Shown here one piece after another: positions 1 through 8,603 of a DNA stretch of 64,000 bases. Origin of the DNA: Curtobacterium sp. VKM Ac-1376 (GTDB lineage: Bacteria; Actinomycetota; Actinomycetes; Actinomycetales; Microbacteriaceae); assembly GCF_015351025.1 (NCBI RefSeq), contig NZ_JADKRV010000001.1:62001-126000 (forward strand), given 5' to 3'. The position numbers and the translations under genes were made by a program. Numbering within the stretch: position 1 is the first letter of the stretch; each line of letters starts with the position of its first letter. The notes beneath the pieces were generated by a model. That model was not told where the DNA came from and did no database searches. It saw only the letters and a list, made by a program, of their open reading frames with translations.

Positions 1-375
1 GCGGGACAGCGATCGACGTTCCCAGCCGGGGCGGTCAACGCCGGTCATCAGACCGGCGTACGCGAGCAGCTCGTACCCGGTGCCGGTCGTCGCGCGCGAG
101 ATGCCGCGGAGGAGCTCGGTCGAGAACGGCTCGAACTCGGGGACCAGGATGCCGACGACACCGGTGCGCGAACTCCGCAGGCTCCGGGCCACCAGCGAGG
201 TCTCGTACCCGAGGTCCGCGACCACCTGCTGCACACGGAGCATCGTCGCCGGTGCCACGCCGTCGCGCTGGTTGATGACCTTCGACACCGTGGGGATCGA
301 GACCCCGGCGGCCCGTGCGACGTCGCCGATCGTCACCCGGTCAGCACCGGGACGCGTGCCGAGTGCTGGGTCCAT
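1..375 (-). CDS. LacI-family transcriptional regulator (5' part only)
   Basis: The first 125 codons of a minus-strand gene that runs off the left edge. Residues 14-70 form a LacI DNA-binding domain: VTIGDVARAAGVS, then PTVSKVINQR and a hinge-helix region ending in SLVARSLRS. The start of the sugar-binding core follows (GVVGILVPEFEPF). The ATG at 375 is chosen because it lies shortly before the helix-turn-helix. The gene is divergent from a sugar ABC importer-GH3 operon, so it is probably the local repressor acting on the palindrome at 418-440. Its effector cannot be read from the sequence. Confidence 0.93.
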   Translation of the reverse strand, partial: MDPALGTRPGADRVTIGDVARAAGVSIPTVSKVINQRDGVAPATMLRVQQVVADLGYETSLVARSLRSSRTGVVGILVPEFEPFSTELLRGISRATTGTGYELLAYAGLMTGVDRPGWERRSLSR

Positions 376-417
376 GTGCTCACCGTACCGCTGCGGGTCC
401 CCGCAATCGGTGAAGAA

Positions 418-463
418 AACGTTATCGATATCGATTGACATCGGGTTGGGGCACCTGGCACGC
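418..463 (+). promoter_or_regulatory. LacI-type operator and promoter of the ABC-GH3 operon
   Basis: This divergent intergenic stretch is unusually AT-rich for the window. A perfect 12-bp palindrome, ATCGATATCGAT, lies at 424-435, next to AACGTT at 418-423. TTGACA at 435-440 is a consensus -35 box that touches the palindrome. Seventeen bases later 458-463 is a poor -10 (GCACGC). A LacI dimer bound here would cover the -35. The operator role is inferred from position and symmetry. Confidence 0.55.
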
Positions 464-521
464 TCTCCGCAGCGGCAGTCGATGTCGCTGCATGTCAACG
501 ACGACACCGAGGAGTTCCACG

Positions 522-1817
522 ATGACGAGGAAGATCCGTGCCGCGGCAGCCATCGCGCTGATCGGGGCGACAGCACTGGTGGCCAGCGGCTGTTCGGCGG
601 GCAGCGATGCCGCCGACGACGGCGGGGAGGTCTCGATGACCTTCTGGCACAACTCCACCACAGGACCGGGCAAGGCCTACTGGGCCTCGACGGTCAAGGC
701 GTTCGAGGAGAAGTACCCGAACGTCACCATCAAGACCCAGGCGATCCAGAACGAGGACCTGGACGGCAAGCTCCAGACCGCCCTCAACTCGGGCGACGCC
801 CCCGATGTGTTCCTGCAGCGCGGCGGCGGCAAGATGGACGCGATGATCGCCGCGGGGCAGCTCATGGACATCTCCGACTCCATCAGCGCCGACGCGAAGA
901 AGTCGATCAGCGCCGGCACGTTCGCCGGCTACGAGAAGGACGGCAAGACCTACGCCATGCCGGGCGCCGTGCTCCCCGAGGGCATCTGGTACTCGAAGGA
1001 CCTGTTCGAGGAGGCCGGCATCGAGGGCACCCCCACGACGATGGACGAGCTGAACGACGCGGTCAGCAAGCTCAAGGCGAAGGACATCGACCCGGTCGCC
1101 GTCGGCGCGAAGGACGCCTGGCCGGCAGCGCACTGGTACTACAACTTCGCGCTCCGCGAGTGCAGCCAGAAGACCCTGGAGAGCACCGCCGAGTCGTTGA
1201 AGTTCGACAACGCGTGCTGGACGAAGGCCGGCGAGCAGCTCGAGGACTTCAACGCCACCGAGCCGTTCAACAAGGGCTTCCTCACCACCGCTGCCCAGCA
1301 GGGCGCCGGCAGCTCCGCCGGCCTCCTCGCCAACCACAAGGCGGCCATGGAGCTCATGGGTGCGTGGGACCCGGGTGTGATCGCGTCCCTGACGCCGGAC
1401 GCCAAGCCGCTGGGTGACCTCGGCTGGTTCCCGTTCCCGACCATCGAGGGTGGCAAGGGTGACCCGAAGTCGATGATGGGCGGCGTCGACGGGAACTCCT
1501 GCTCCGCGCAGGCCCCGAAGAAGGCGTGCACGGACTTCCTGAACTTCATCGTGCAGAAGGACAACCAGGAGGCCTACTACAAGGCCTTCAACGCCATCCC
1601 GGTGAACAAGGACGCCCAGTCGGTCGTCGACGCGGACTACCTGAAGTCGGCACTGGCCGCCTACCAGGAGGCCCCGTTCGTCTCGCAGTACCTCGACACC
1701 CTGTACGGCCAGAACGTCGGCAACGCGCTGAACACCAGCGTCGTCGACCTGCTCGCCGGCAAGGGCAACGCGAAGGACATCGTCTCGAGCACCAACCAGG
1801 CTGCGGCCAAGGGCTGA
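522..1817 (+). CDS. Sugar ABC transporter substrate-binding lipoprotein
   Basis: A 431-residue extracellular solute-binding protein of the carbohydrate (family 1) type. The N-terminus has a basic stretch, a hydrophobic core and a lipobox LVASGC with Cys24, so it should be lipid-anchored outside the membrane. Mature sequence VSMTFWHNSTTGPG and later DAPDVFLQRGGG are typical of the fold. The ATG at 522 is chosen over an earlier in-frame TTG at 435 because it has GAGGAG seven bases upstream and starts directly with the signal peptide. It is the first gene of an operon with two permeases and a GH3 enzyme. No ATPase gene is included; such importers commonly share an MsiK-type ATPase encoded elsewhere. 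Confidence 0.93.
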   Translation: MTRKIRAAAAIALIGATALVASGCSAGSDAADDGGEVSMTFWHNSTTGPGKAYWASTVKAFEEKYPNVTIKTQAIQNEDLDGKLQTALNSGDAPDVFLQRGGGKMDAMIAAGQLMDISDSISADAKKSISAGTFAGYEKDGKTYAMPGAVLPEGIWYSKDLFEEAGIEGTPTTMDELNDAVSKLKAKDIDPVAVGAKDAWPAAHWYYNFALRECSQKTLESTAESLKFDNACWTKAGEQLEDFNATEPFNKGFLTTAAQQGAGSSAGLLANHKAAMELMGAWDPGVIASLTPDAKPLGDLGWFPFPTIEGGKGDPKSMMGGVDGNSCSAQAPKKACTDFLNFIVQKDNQEAYYKAFNAIPVNKDAQSVVDADYLKSALAAYQEAPFVSQYLDTLYGQNVGNALNTSVVDLLAGKGNAKDIVSSTNQAAAKG

Positions 1818-1819
1818 GC

Positions 1820-2842
1820 ATGACCCTCGACACCTCGCTCGGTACGACTCCGACCACCGGGTCGGACACGGCCGCGGGGACGTCCCCGGCGGGGAGCGGT
1901 ACGCCGCTCCCCGCCGGCCGGCGGTCCACGCGCCGCATCGCGGACTGGCGGAAGCGCGTGGAGATCGCGGTCCTCGCCGGACCCGCGGTCATCGTCTTCG
2001 TGACGTTCGTGATCCTGCCCGTGGTCCTCGCCGCCTACTACGGGTTCTTCAAGTGGCAGGGCTACGGCCCGCCCACCGACTTCGTCGGCCTGCAGAACTA
2101 CCTGATCATCTTCCAGGACAGGGCGTTCCACGCGGTCCTGATGCACAACGGCTTCATCGTCGTGCTCTCCCTGGTGCTGCAGGGGCCGATCGCGATCGTC
2201 CTCGCGCTGCTGCTCAACCAGAAGATGCACGGCCGCGGCCTGGTCCGTGTGCTCGTCTTCGTGCCGTACGTCATCTCCGAGGTGATCGTCGGCACGGGGT
2301 GGAGCCTCATGCTCCAGTCGAACGGTGCCGTGAACGACCTGCTGCAGGGAATGGGGCTCGGTGGGCTGCGCGCCGACTGGCTGTCCAACCCGGACATCGC
2401 CATCTGGACCCTGCTCGTGATCATCTCGTGGAAGTACATCGGCTTCGCGGTGATCCTGTTCCTCGCCGGCCTGCAGAGCATCCCCGAGGAACTCTTCGAG
2501 GCAGCCGCGATCGACGGCGCCGGCTACTGGCAGATCCAGCGGCGCATCACGCTGCCGCTGCTCGGGCCGACCATCCGGATCTGGGCGTTCCTGTCGATCA
2601 TCGGCTCGCTGCAGCTGTTCGACCTCGTCTACATCATCTGGGGGCAGTACATCTCGTCGACGGCGGGCACCTCGACGATGGCGACGTACATGGTCGCCAA
2701 CGGCCGGACCTCCGGCAACTTCGGCTACGGCAGTGCCGTCGCCGTGGTGATGTTCGTCATCTCGCTCGCCGTCGCCCTGATCTACCAGCGCTTCGTGCTC
2801 CGCCGCGACACCGCCGGTGCACTCACCGAGAGGAAGAACTGA
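1820..2842 (+). CDS. Sugar ABC transporter permease (MalF-like)
   Basis: A 340-residue inner-membrane subunit with about six membrane segments. A hydrophilic N-terminal tail of about 50 residues is rich in Thr, Gly and Pro. The EAA loop that contacts the ATPase is visible as EELFEAAAIDGAGYWQIQRRITLPLL. The ATG lies two bases after the stop of the binding protein, so translation is probably coupled. The fold and position match the MalF/UgpA type. The substrate is not known; the GH3 gene downstream suggests a beta-linked oligosaccharide. Confidence 0.92.
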   Translation: MTLDTSLGTTPTTGSDTAAGTSPAGSGTPLPAGRRSTRRIADWRKRVEIAVLAGPAVIVFVTFVILPVVLAAYYGFFKWQGYGPPTDFVGLQNYLIIFQDRAFHAVLMHNGFIVVLSLVLQGPIAIVLALLLNQKMHGRGLVRVLVFVPYVISEVIVGTGWSLMLQSNGAVNDLLQGMGLGGLRADWLSNPDIAIWTLLVIISWKYIGFAVILFLAGLQSIPEELFEAAAIDGAGYWQIQRRITLPLLGPTIRIWAFLSIIGSLQLFDLVYIIWGQYISSTAGTSTMATYMVANGRTSGNFGYGSAVAVVMFVISLAVALIYQRFVLRRDTAGALTERKN

Positions 2843-3723
2843 TGGCCACCACGAGCATCGTCGCCCCCGGGCCGCGGGCCCGGCGGGAGCGTCGGTCCAG
2901 CGCCGCCATCGGGCACGCCAGCCCGCTCACCTACCTCGTCGCGATCCTGTTCGTCGCCGCGAACCTGGCCCCGGTGCTCTACATCGTGCTGGGCGGCTTC
3001 CGGACGAACTCGCAGATCACGACGAGTCCCGCGGGGCTGCCGGCGCCGTTCGAGTTCGGCAACTACGGCTCCGTGCTGTCGAGCGGCATCTTCTGGCAGC
3101 AGCTCGGCAACTCGACGATCAGCGCCGTGACCACCACCCTGGGCGTCGTCGTGCTCGGGCTGATGGTGAGCTTCGTGCTCGCCCGCTACCGGTTCGCCGG
3201 CCGCGGTGCGCTGTACGCGCTGTTCGCCGCCGGGCTGATGTTCCCGATCACCGTCGCGATCACGCCGCTGTACCTGCTCGTGAAGGACCTCGGTCTCACG
3301 AACAGCCTGGCCGGCGTCATCCTGCCGCAGATCGCCTTCGCCCTGCCGACGACCGTGATCATCCTCGTACCGTTCCTGCGGGCGATCCCGGACGAACTCG
3401 AGGAAGCGGCGTCGATCGACGGGGCCAGCCGCCTCGGGTTCTTCTTCCGCATGGTCGTGCCGCTGTCGCTCCCCGGCGTGGTGACGGTCGGCATCCTGGC
3501 GTTCATCGCGAGCTGGAACAGCTACATCCTGCCGCTGTTCATCCTCAACAACGAGGGTGCGTACACGCTGCCGCTCGGGGTGCAGGCGTTCTCGTCGCAG
3601 TACTCCGTCGACACCGCCAAGGTGCTCGCGTTCACGTCGATGTCGATGATCCCGGCGCTCGTGTTCTTCACGATCTTCCAGCGCCGCATCGTCGGCGGCC
3701 TGACCGGGGCGGTGAAGGGGTGA
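2842..3723 (+). CDS. Sugar ABC transporter permease (MalG-like)
   Basis: A 293-residue second permease subunit with six predicted membrane segments. Its EAA loop is DELEEAASIDGASRLGFFFRMVVPLSLPG. The ATG overlaps the previous TGA (TGATG), so the two permeases are translationally coupled and should assemble 1:1. The C-terminus, FTIFQRRIVGGLTGAVKG, is the usual end of the MalG/UgpE group. Confidence 0.93.
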   Translation: MATTSIVAPGPRARRERRSSAAIGHASPLTYLVAILFVAANLAPVLYIVLGGFRTNSQITTSPAGLPAPFEFGNYGSVLSSGIFWQQLGNSTISAVTTTLGVVVLGLMVSFVLARYRFAGRGALYALFAAGLMFPITVAITPLYLLVKDLGLTNSLAGVILPQIAFALPTTVIILVPFLRAIPDELEEAASIDGASRLGFFFRMVVPLSLPGVVTVGILAFIASWNSYILPLFILNNEGAYTLPLGVQAFSSQYSVDTAKVLAFTSMSMIPALVFFTIFQRRIVGGLTGAVKG

Positions 3724-6236
3724 CCGCGACCGACGCGACGCGGACCGCAGGACGCGACCCGCGCCTCCAGGACGACACCGCGACGGACGCGACCGCGACC
3801 GCGACCGACGCGACCGCAGCCGGTGCCACGAGCCGCGCCGACGCCCTGCTCGCCGTGATGACCCTCGACGAGAAGGTCGCCCAGCTCGTCGGCTACTGGC
3901 TGGACCAGAACGGTGTCGTCGCCCCGATGCAGGGCGAGATGGCGTCCGCGCAGCAGGACAGCACCCTCGCCGACGTCACCCGTGACGGCATCGGCCAGTT
4001 CACCCGCGTCTACGGCACCCGCCCCGTCGATCCCGACGAGCGCGCCGCCTGGCTCTGGGCCGAACAGCGCCGACTGCAGCGCGAGACCCGCCTCGGGATC
4101 CCGGCGCTCGTGCACGAGGAGTGCCTGACCGGCCTCGCCGCGTGGAAGGCCGCGACGTTCCCGACCCCGCTGGCGTGGGGTGCCTCGTTCGACCCGGAGC
4201 TCGTCGAGCAGGTCGGCGCCGCCATCGGTGCGTCGATGCGCCAGCTCGGCGTGCACCAGGGCCTCGCGCCGGTGCTCGACGTGGTCCGCGACCCCCGCTG
4301 GGGACGGGTCGACGAGTGCATCGGTGAGGACCCGTACCTGGTCGGTACCGTCGGCACCGCCTACGTGCGCGGCCTGCAGTCGGCGGGCGTGGACGCGACG
4401 CTGAAGCACTTCCTCGGGTACTCGGCGTCGCAGGCGGGGCGGAACCACGCCCCCGTGCACGCCGGCCCCCGCGAGGTCGCCGACGTCTCCCTGCCGCCGT
4501 TCGAGATGGCACTCCGCGACGGCGGCGCCCGGAGCGTCATGAACTCGTACGCCGAGATCGACGGTGTGCCCGTGGCGGCGAACGGGGAGCTCCTGACCGA
4601 CCTGCTCCGCGACCGGCTCGGCTTCGACGGCACGGTCGTCGCCGACTACTTCTCCGTCGCGTTCCTCGAGGTCATGCACGGCGTCGCCGCCGACCGCGGC
4701 GAGGCCGCAGCCCTGGCGCTCGAGGCCGGCATCGACGTCGAGCTCCCCACCGGCGACGCGTACCTCGCGCCGCTCGTCGAACGGGTCCGCAGCGGCGCGG
4801 TCGACGAGGCGCTCGTCGACCGTGCGGTCCTCCGGGTGCTCCGCCAGAAGGAACGCCTCGGGCTGCTCGACCCTGCGGCGTTCCAGGACGACCCGCCGAC
4901 CGGCATCGACCTGGACACCCCGCTGCACCGGTCGCTCGCGAAGCAGCTGGCGGCCCGGTCGCTCGTGCTGCTGTCGAACGACAGCGGTGGAACTGCCGGC
5001 GATGCCGACGGCGGCACGGCAGCGACCGGCAGCCCTGCAGCCCCCGTCCTCCCGCTCACCCCAGGGGCCTCGGTCGCGGTCATCGGCCCGAACGCCGACC
5101 GAGCCGAGGCCCTGCAGGGGTGCTACTCCTTCGCCAACCACGTGCTGGCCTCGCACCCCGACCTGCCGCTCGGGTTCTCGATCCCGACCGTCCGCGAAGC
5201 CGTCACGCAGGCGCTCGGCTCAGCGGCCGTCCGCTTCGCCGCCGGCTGCGCCGTCACCGGGGACGACCGTGACGGGTTCGCCGATGCCGTCGCGGTCGCG
5301 TCCGCCTCGGACGTCGCCGTGGTCGTCGTCGGTGACCAGGCCGGCCTGTTCGGACGCGGCACGGTCGGCGAGGGCAACGACACCGAGTCCCTCGACCTGC
5401 CGGGCGTGCAGCGGGAGCTCGTCGAGGCGATCGTCGCGACCGGCACGCCGACCGTGATGGTGCTGCTCACGGGCAGGCCGTACGCGATCGGCTGGGCGCT
5501 CGACGGCGATCGACCGCGACCCGCCGCGGTCGTGCAGGCGTTCTTCCCCGGCGAGGGCGGCGGACTCGCGATCGCCGACCTGCTCACCGGGGCCGCGTCG
5601 CCCTCCGGTCGGCTACCGGTCTCGCTCCCGCGCTCGGCCGGCGCGCAGCCGTACACGTACCTGCACCCGCGGCTCGGCGGGCCGTCCGACGTCACCGCCG
5701 CGGACTCGACGCCGGTGCGGCCGTTCGGCTTCGGGCTCGGGTACACCGACTTCGCCTACGACGAACTCGTCGTCGACCAGGAGGTCCGCTCCGACGGCGT
5801 CCTCACCGCCTCGGTGACCGTCCGGAACACCGGGTCGCGAGACGGCGAGGACGTCGTGCAGCTCTACGGCCACGACGTGCACGGCAGCGTCACCCGGCCC
5901 GAGGTCCAGCTGCTCGGGTACGCGCGGGTCGCGCTCGCCGCGGGGGAGTCCGCGCGGGTCCGCTTCCGCGTCCCGGTGCAGCGCTTCGCCTTCACCGACC
6001 GCCGGATGCGGAAGGTGGTCGAGCCCGGTGACGTGGAGGTCTGGGTCGCGTCCCACGCGGCGGCGTCACGGCCGGGAGGCCCGGTGCCGGCGGGTGGGAT
6101 CGTCGCCTCGGGCGACGGTCCGGTCCGACACCCCGTCCCCGGCACCGCCACGGACCGCGCGACGGTCGCGGTCACGGGCGCGGTGCACGAGGTCACGCTC
6201 GACGACCCCCGGCTGGTGGAGTGGTCGATCGGGTGA
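3720..6236 (+). CDS. Glycoside hydrolase family 3 (beta-glucosidase/beta-xylosidase)
   Basis: An 838-residue cytoplasmic GH3 enzyme with no signal peptide. The N-terminal TIM-barrel domain carries LAPVLDVVRDPRWGR and the nucleophile motif FDGTVVADYFS, with Asp309 as probable nucleophile. An alpha/beta sandwich domain follows (VAVIGPNADRAEALQG; GEGNDTESLDLPGVQ), then a fibronectin-III-like C-terminal domain. The GTG at 3720 overlaps the permease stop (GTGA). The first 40 residues are low-complexity Ala/Asp/Thr repeats, which is odd, but the GH3 fold begins directly after them at SRADALLAVMTLDEKV. It probably cleaves the oligosaccharide imported by the ABC system. Glucosidase and xylosidase activity cannot be separated by eye. 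Confidence 0.93.
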   Translation: MTATDATRTAGRDPRLQDDTATDATATATDATAAGATSRADALLAVMTLDEKVAQLVGYWLDQNGVVAPMQGEMASAQQDSTLADVTRDGIGQFTRVYGTRPVDPDERAAWLWAEQRRLQRETRLGIPALVHEECLTGLAAWKAATFPTPLAWGASFDPELVEQVGAAIGASMRQLGVHQGLAPVLDVVRDPRWGRVDECIGEDPYLVGTVGTAYVRGLQSAGVDATLKHFLGYSASQAGRNHAPVHAGPREVADVSLPPFEMALRDGGARSVMNSYAEIDGVPVAANGELLTDLLRDRLGFDGTVVADYFSVAFLEVMHGVAADRGEAAALALEAGIDVELPTGDAYLAPLVERVRSGAVDEALVDRAVLRVLRQKERLGLLDPAAFQDDPPTGIDLDTPLHRSLAKQLAARSLVLLSNDSGGTAGDADGGTAATGSPAAPVLPLTPGASVAVIGPNADRAEALQGCYSFANHVLASHPDLPLGFSIPTVREAVTQALGSAAVRFAAGCAVTGDDRDGFADAVAVASASDVAVVVVGDQAGLFGRGTVGEGNDTESLDLPGVQRELVEAIVATGTPTVMVLLTGRPYAIGWALDGDRPRPAAVVQAFFPGEGGGLAIADLLTGAASPSGRLPVSLPRSAGAQPYTYLHPRLGGPSDVTAADSTPVRPFGFGLGYTDFAYDELVVDQEVRSDGVLTASVTVRNTGSRDGEDVVQLYGHDVHGSVTRPEVQLLGYARVALAAGESARVRFRVPVQRFAFTDRRMRKVVEPGDVEVWVASHAAASRPGGPVPAGGIVASGDGPVRHPVPGTATDRATVAVTGAVHEVTLDDPRLVEWSIG

Positions 6237-6238
6237 CC

Positions 6239-6286
6239 GACGGACGGGAGGCACGGTGCGGACCCGCACCGTGCCTCCCGTCCGTC
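6239..6286. terminator. Perfect 22-bp-stem hairpin between convergent genes (repeat family A)
   Basis: Arms 6239-6260 and 6265-6286 are perfectly complementary around a four-base loop. The core of the arm is GGAGGCACGGTGCG. It lies between the stop of the GH3 gene and the stop of a convergent lipoprotein gene, so it could terminate both transcripts. No U-tract follows. The same core recurs in other palindromes of the window. Confidence 0.75.
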
Positions 6287-6298
6287 AGCGGGCCCCGG

Positions 6299-7351
6299 TC
6301 ACCCGAACGGTTCGAGCCGGTCGGACAGGTCGAGTGACCAGACCGCGACACCGGTCAGGCCGAGCCGGTCCGCCAGGGCGATCCGTTCGCGCAGCGACCG
6401 GGCGTCGGACCACCAGAGCACCTCGCCGCTCGGCAGGGTCGCGGTCCACTCGCCGGCCGTCGCGTCCCACCTGGCGGTCGCTCCCGCCTTCCGGACCCGG
6501 AGCCGCGCCTGGGCGTCGGAGAGCTGTCCCGCTGACCGCGTGCCCTTCCAGTGGTAGCCGTACCCGGCCACGCCGAGCACGATCTGGTCGGCCGGCGCCA
6601 GGGTGGCGAGCGCACGGGCCGCCTTCGACGACCAGGCGAGCGATCCCACGGGGCCCGGTGCGTCCGGCTCCCACGGGCCGTGCTGGTCGTAGGCCATGAG
6701 CGTGAGGTGGTCGAGCGGTGCACGGAGGGCACGCACGTCGTAGCCGAGACGGGCGTACCCGGCGGCGGTGGTCGAGGCGGACAGGGCGATGTCGAGCCGG
6801 ACGTCGTCGCCGACCGCCGCCCGCAGTTCGCGTGCGAACGCGGTGAGGCCGGGCTCGTCCGCCGCGGTGAGCGCCTCGAGGTCGATCATGATCGAGTCCC
6901 ACCCGCCGGTCGCCACGTCGGCGGTGAGCGAGCGGACGACCCGTGCACGGTTGGCTGGAGAGCGCAGGAGCTTCGTGGCGATCGGCTCGCTGAAGTCGCC
7001 GTCGGCGTAGTTGCTGACGAGCAGTTGGGCGGTGAGCCCGTTCGCGTGTGCGCGGTTGCGCTGGGCCGTCGCCGCGCGCGAGGGCGCCGTGACCCTCGAT
7101 CCCGTGCGGTTCAGCAGGAGCCCGTCGACACTGACGACGTCCATCGCCGGAGCGTTCGCGTGCACCAGGGCGGGGTCGGCGTTCTCCGGCTGGAACCCCG
7201 TGACGTCGAACCGGTCGGGCTCGCTCGTGCCGGCACCGGCGGTGTCGGTGCGGGCTTCCTGCCCCGGCGTCGAGCAGCTGACCAGGACGAGACCGGCGGT
7301 GATGGCGACGGCGAGCACGGCGGCGCTGCGGCCGCGGGCGACAGAGGGCAT
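6299..7351 (-). CDS. GH18-like secreted lipoprotein
   Basis: A 350-residue lipoprotein: the signal peptide ends in LVLVSC with Cys26, so it is probably anchored outside the membrane. The fold signature is that of GH18/YaaH-like proteins: WDSIMIDLEAL stands where the catalytic DxxDxDxE strand should be, followed by LTLMAYDQHGPW and a late GVAVWSLDLSD. The second Asp of DxxDxDxE is Met here while the last Asp and the Glu are kept. It may therefore be a weak or altered glycosidase, or a cell-wall-binding protein. The ATG at 7351 is chosen because it opens the signal peptide; an earlier in-frame ATG would add 30 Pro-rich residues before it. Confidence 0.75.
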   Translation of the reverse strand: MPSVARGRSAAVLAVAITAGLVLVSCSTPGQEARTDTAGAGTSEPDRFDVTGFQPENADPALVHANAPAMDVVSVDGLLLNRTGSRVTAPSRAATAQRNRAHANGLTAQLLVSNYADGDFSEPIATKLLRSPANRARVVRSLTADVATGGWDSIMIDLEALTAADEPGLTAFARELRAAVGDDVRLDIALSASTTAAGYARLGYDVRALRAPLDHLTLMAYDQHGPWEPDAPGPVGSLAWSSKAARALATLAPADQIVLGVAGYGYHWKGTRSAGQLSDAQARLRVRKAGATARWDATAGEWTATLPSGEVLWWSDARSLRERIALADRLGLTGVAVWSLDLSDRLEPFG

Positions 7352-7397
7352 GCGGCGTGTTCGTCCTGTCGATCGGGGTGACGCCGCGCGGGGCGGG

Positions 7398-7775
7398 TCA
7401 GGTGGCGCTGATGGTGGTGGTCGGACGGGCGGGTGGTGCACCCGCGACGTCGTCGGCGGAGACCGGCCCGCTGGTGTCCTCGGGCTCGGGGGTCAGGACG
7501 AGTCCCGACCCGCTCGCGGCGCTGGCGTAGAGGTCGTCGAGCCATGACCGGTTGACGGTCGGCGACTTCCCGCCCGCGAACTTGAAGTGGAGTCCACAGT
7601 ACGGGTGGATCCAGATGCTGCTGCGGCCGCCACCGAGGCCGGGGTCGTCCTTCCACGAGAACACGAAGCTCTCACCGCGTCGGATGAGGTTCACGATCAC
7701 GATCTGCAGGTGCGTCAACGCACGGTCGTCGAGGCGGAGTTCGAGTGGTTGGGAGTCGTAGATCAGCTGTCCCAT
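7398..7775 (-). CDS. Small conserved Microbacteriaceae protein (DUF7882-like)
   Basis: A 125-residue soluble protein beginning MGQLIYDSQPLELRLDDRAL. It has the recognisable features RGESFVFSWKDD, SSIWIHPYCGLHFKF and NRSWLDDLYASAASGSGL, followed by a Pro/Thr-rich tail. Related small proteins are common in Curtobacterium and relatives and are sometimes mislabelled as ATP-dependent DNA ligase. No ligase motif (KxDG) is present. Function is unknown. Its neighbours are regulators and small proteins. Confidence 0.72.
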   Translation of the reverse strand: MGQLIYDSQPLELRLDDRALTHLQIVIVNLIRRGESFVFSWKDDPGLGGGRSSIWIHPYCGLHFKFAGGKSPTVNRSWLDDLYASAASGSGLVLTPEPEDTSGPVSADDVAGAPPARPTTTISAT

Positions 7776-7892
7776 GAGGGTGCCTTCCGGTGGGTGGCCT
7801 GGCGGGGCGCGTCGAGCCTGCAGCTCCCCAGTTTGCCGCCGACTCCGAGTCCCTGACGGTTTTCGTACAACGCCAGGCGCGATCGGTACGGG

Positions 7893-8603
7893 TCAGCGGA
7901 CGTGTTCGATCAGTCCGCCGCGCCGTTCGAAGCGGACGGCGCCGCTGACGATCTCCTCGGCGATGACCCGCATCGTCGTCCGCCGCGCGAAGGCGTGTCC
8001 CTGGATGAGCAGGTGGGCGTCGTCCGGGGTGATGTTCAGCTGTGCGAGCACGACACCGGTCGCCTGGTGCACGGCCCGGCGCGAGTACGGCCCGCGGTCG
8101 AGGAGCGCGCCGTCGTCGTCGGCCGAGTGCAGAGCCCGGCGGAGGACGCGCCGACCGAGCGCCGCGGTGAGTGTGGTGGCGGTGGCGATCTGCCGGTCGT
8201 CGAGCGCGGTCGGGTGCTCGGCGTAGATGTCGACGGCGCCGAGCGGGAACGGTCCGAACACGATCGGGAACGCGAACACCGCGCGGACGGGCTCGCGGCG
8301 GACGGCGTCGGCGAACGCCGGCCAGCTGGTGCCGGGGTGGTCGACGAAGTCGCTCTCACCCGCCGGTGACCGGAGCTCGAGGGCGGTCCAGCACGGCCCC
8401 TCGGCCAGGTCGAACTGGATGTCGTCGACCCGGGCCGCCACGGTGTCGGTGGCCGAGACCGTCTCGCTGGGCAGCAGCGAGCCGAAGGACGCGACGGAGA
8501 CCCCGCCGACCCGAAGCACCGACTCGAACACGGTGCTCACGGCCGCATCGGGCAGGTCCGTGGAGCGGAATGCGCGGAAGGCGCGTGCCGTCGCGTCAGT
8601 CAT
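7893..8603 (-). CDS. GAF and ANTAR domain regulator
   Basis: A 236-residue two-domain protein. Residues about 20-160 form a GAF sensor domain (FDLAEGPCWTALELR; AVFAFPIVFGPFPLGAVDIYAEHP). Residues about 170-230 form an ANTAR RNA-binding domain (RRAVHQATGVVLAQLNITPDDAHLLIQGHAFARRTTMRVIAEEIV). ANTAR proteins act by transcription antitermination on paired RNA hairpins. Its start overlaps the stop of the upstream AraC-type gene by eight bases, so the two are co-transcribed. The signal it senses is not evident. Confidence 0.9.
   Translation of the reverse strand: MTDATARAFRAFRSTDLPDAAVSTVFESVLRVGGVSVASFGSLLPSETVSATDTVAARVDDIQFDLAEGPCWTALELRSPAGESDFVDHPGTSWPAFADAVRREPVRAVFAFPIVFGPFPLGAVDIYAEHPTALDDRQIATATTLTAALGRRVLRRALHSADDDGALLDRGPYSRRAVHQATGVVLAQLNITPDDAHLLIQGHAFARRTTMRVIAEEIVSGAVRFERRGGLIEHVR

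Noticed and set aside
7398..7775. Small protein considered as an ATP-dependent DNA ligase, the label often given to relatives.
   Set aside because: It is 125 residues long and has no nucleotidyltransferase motif.
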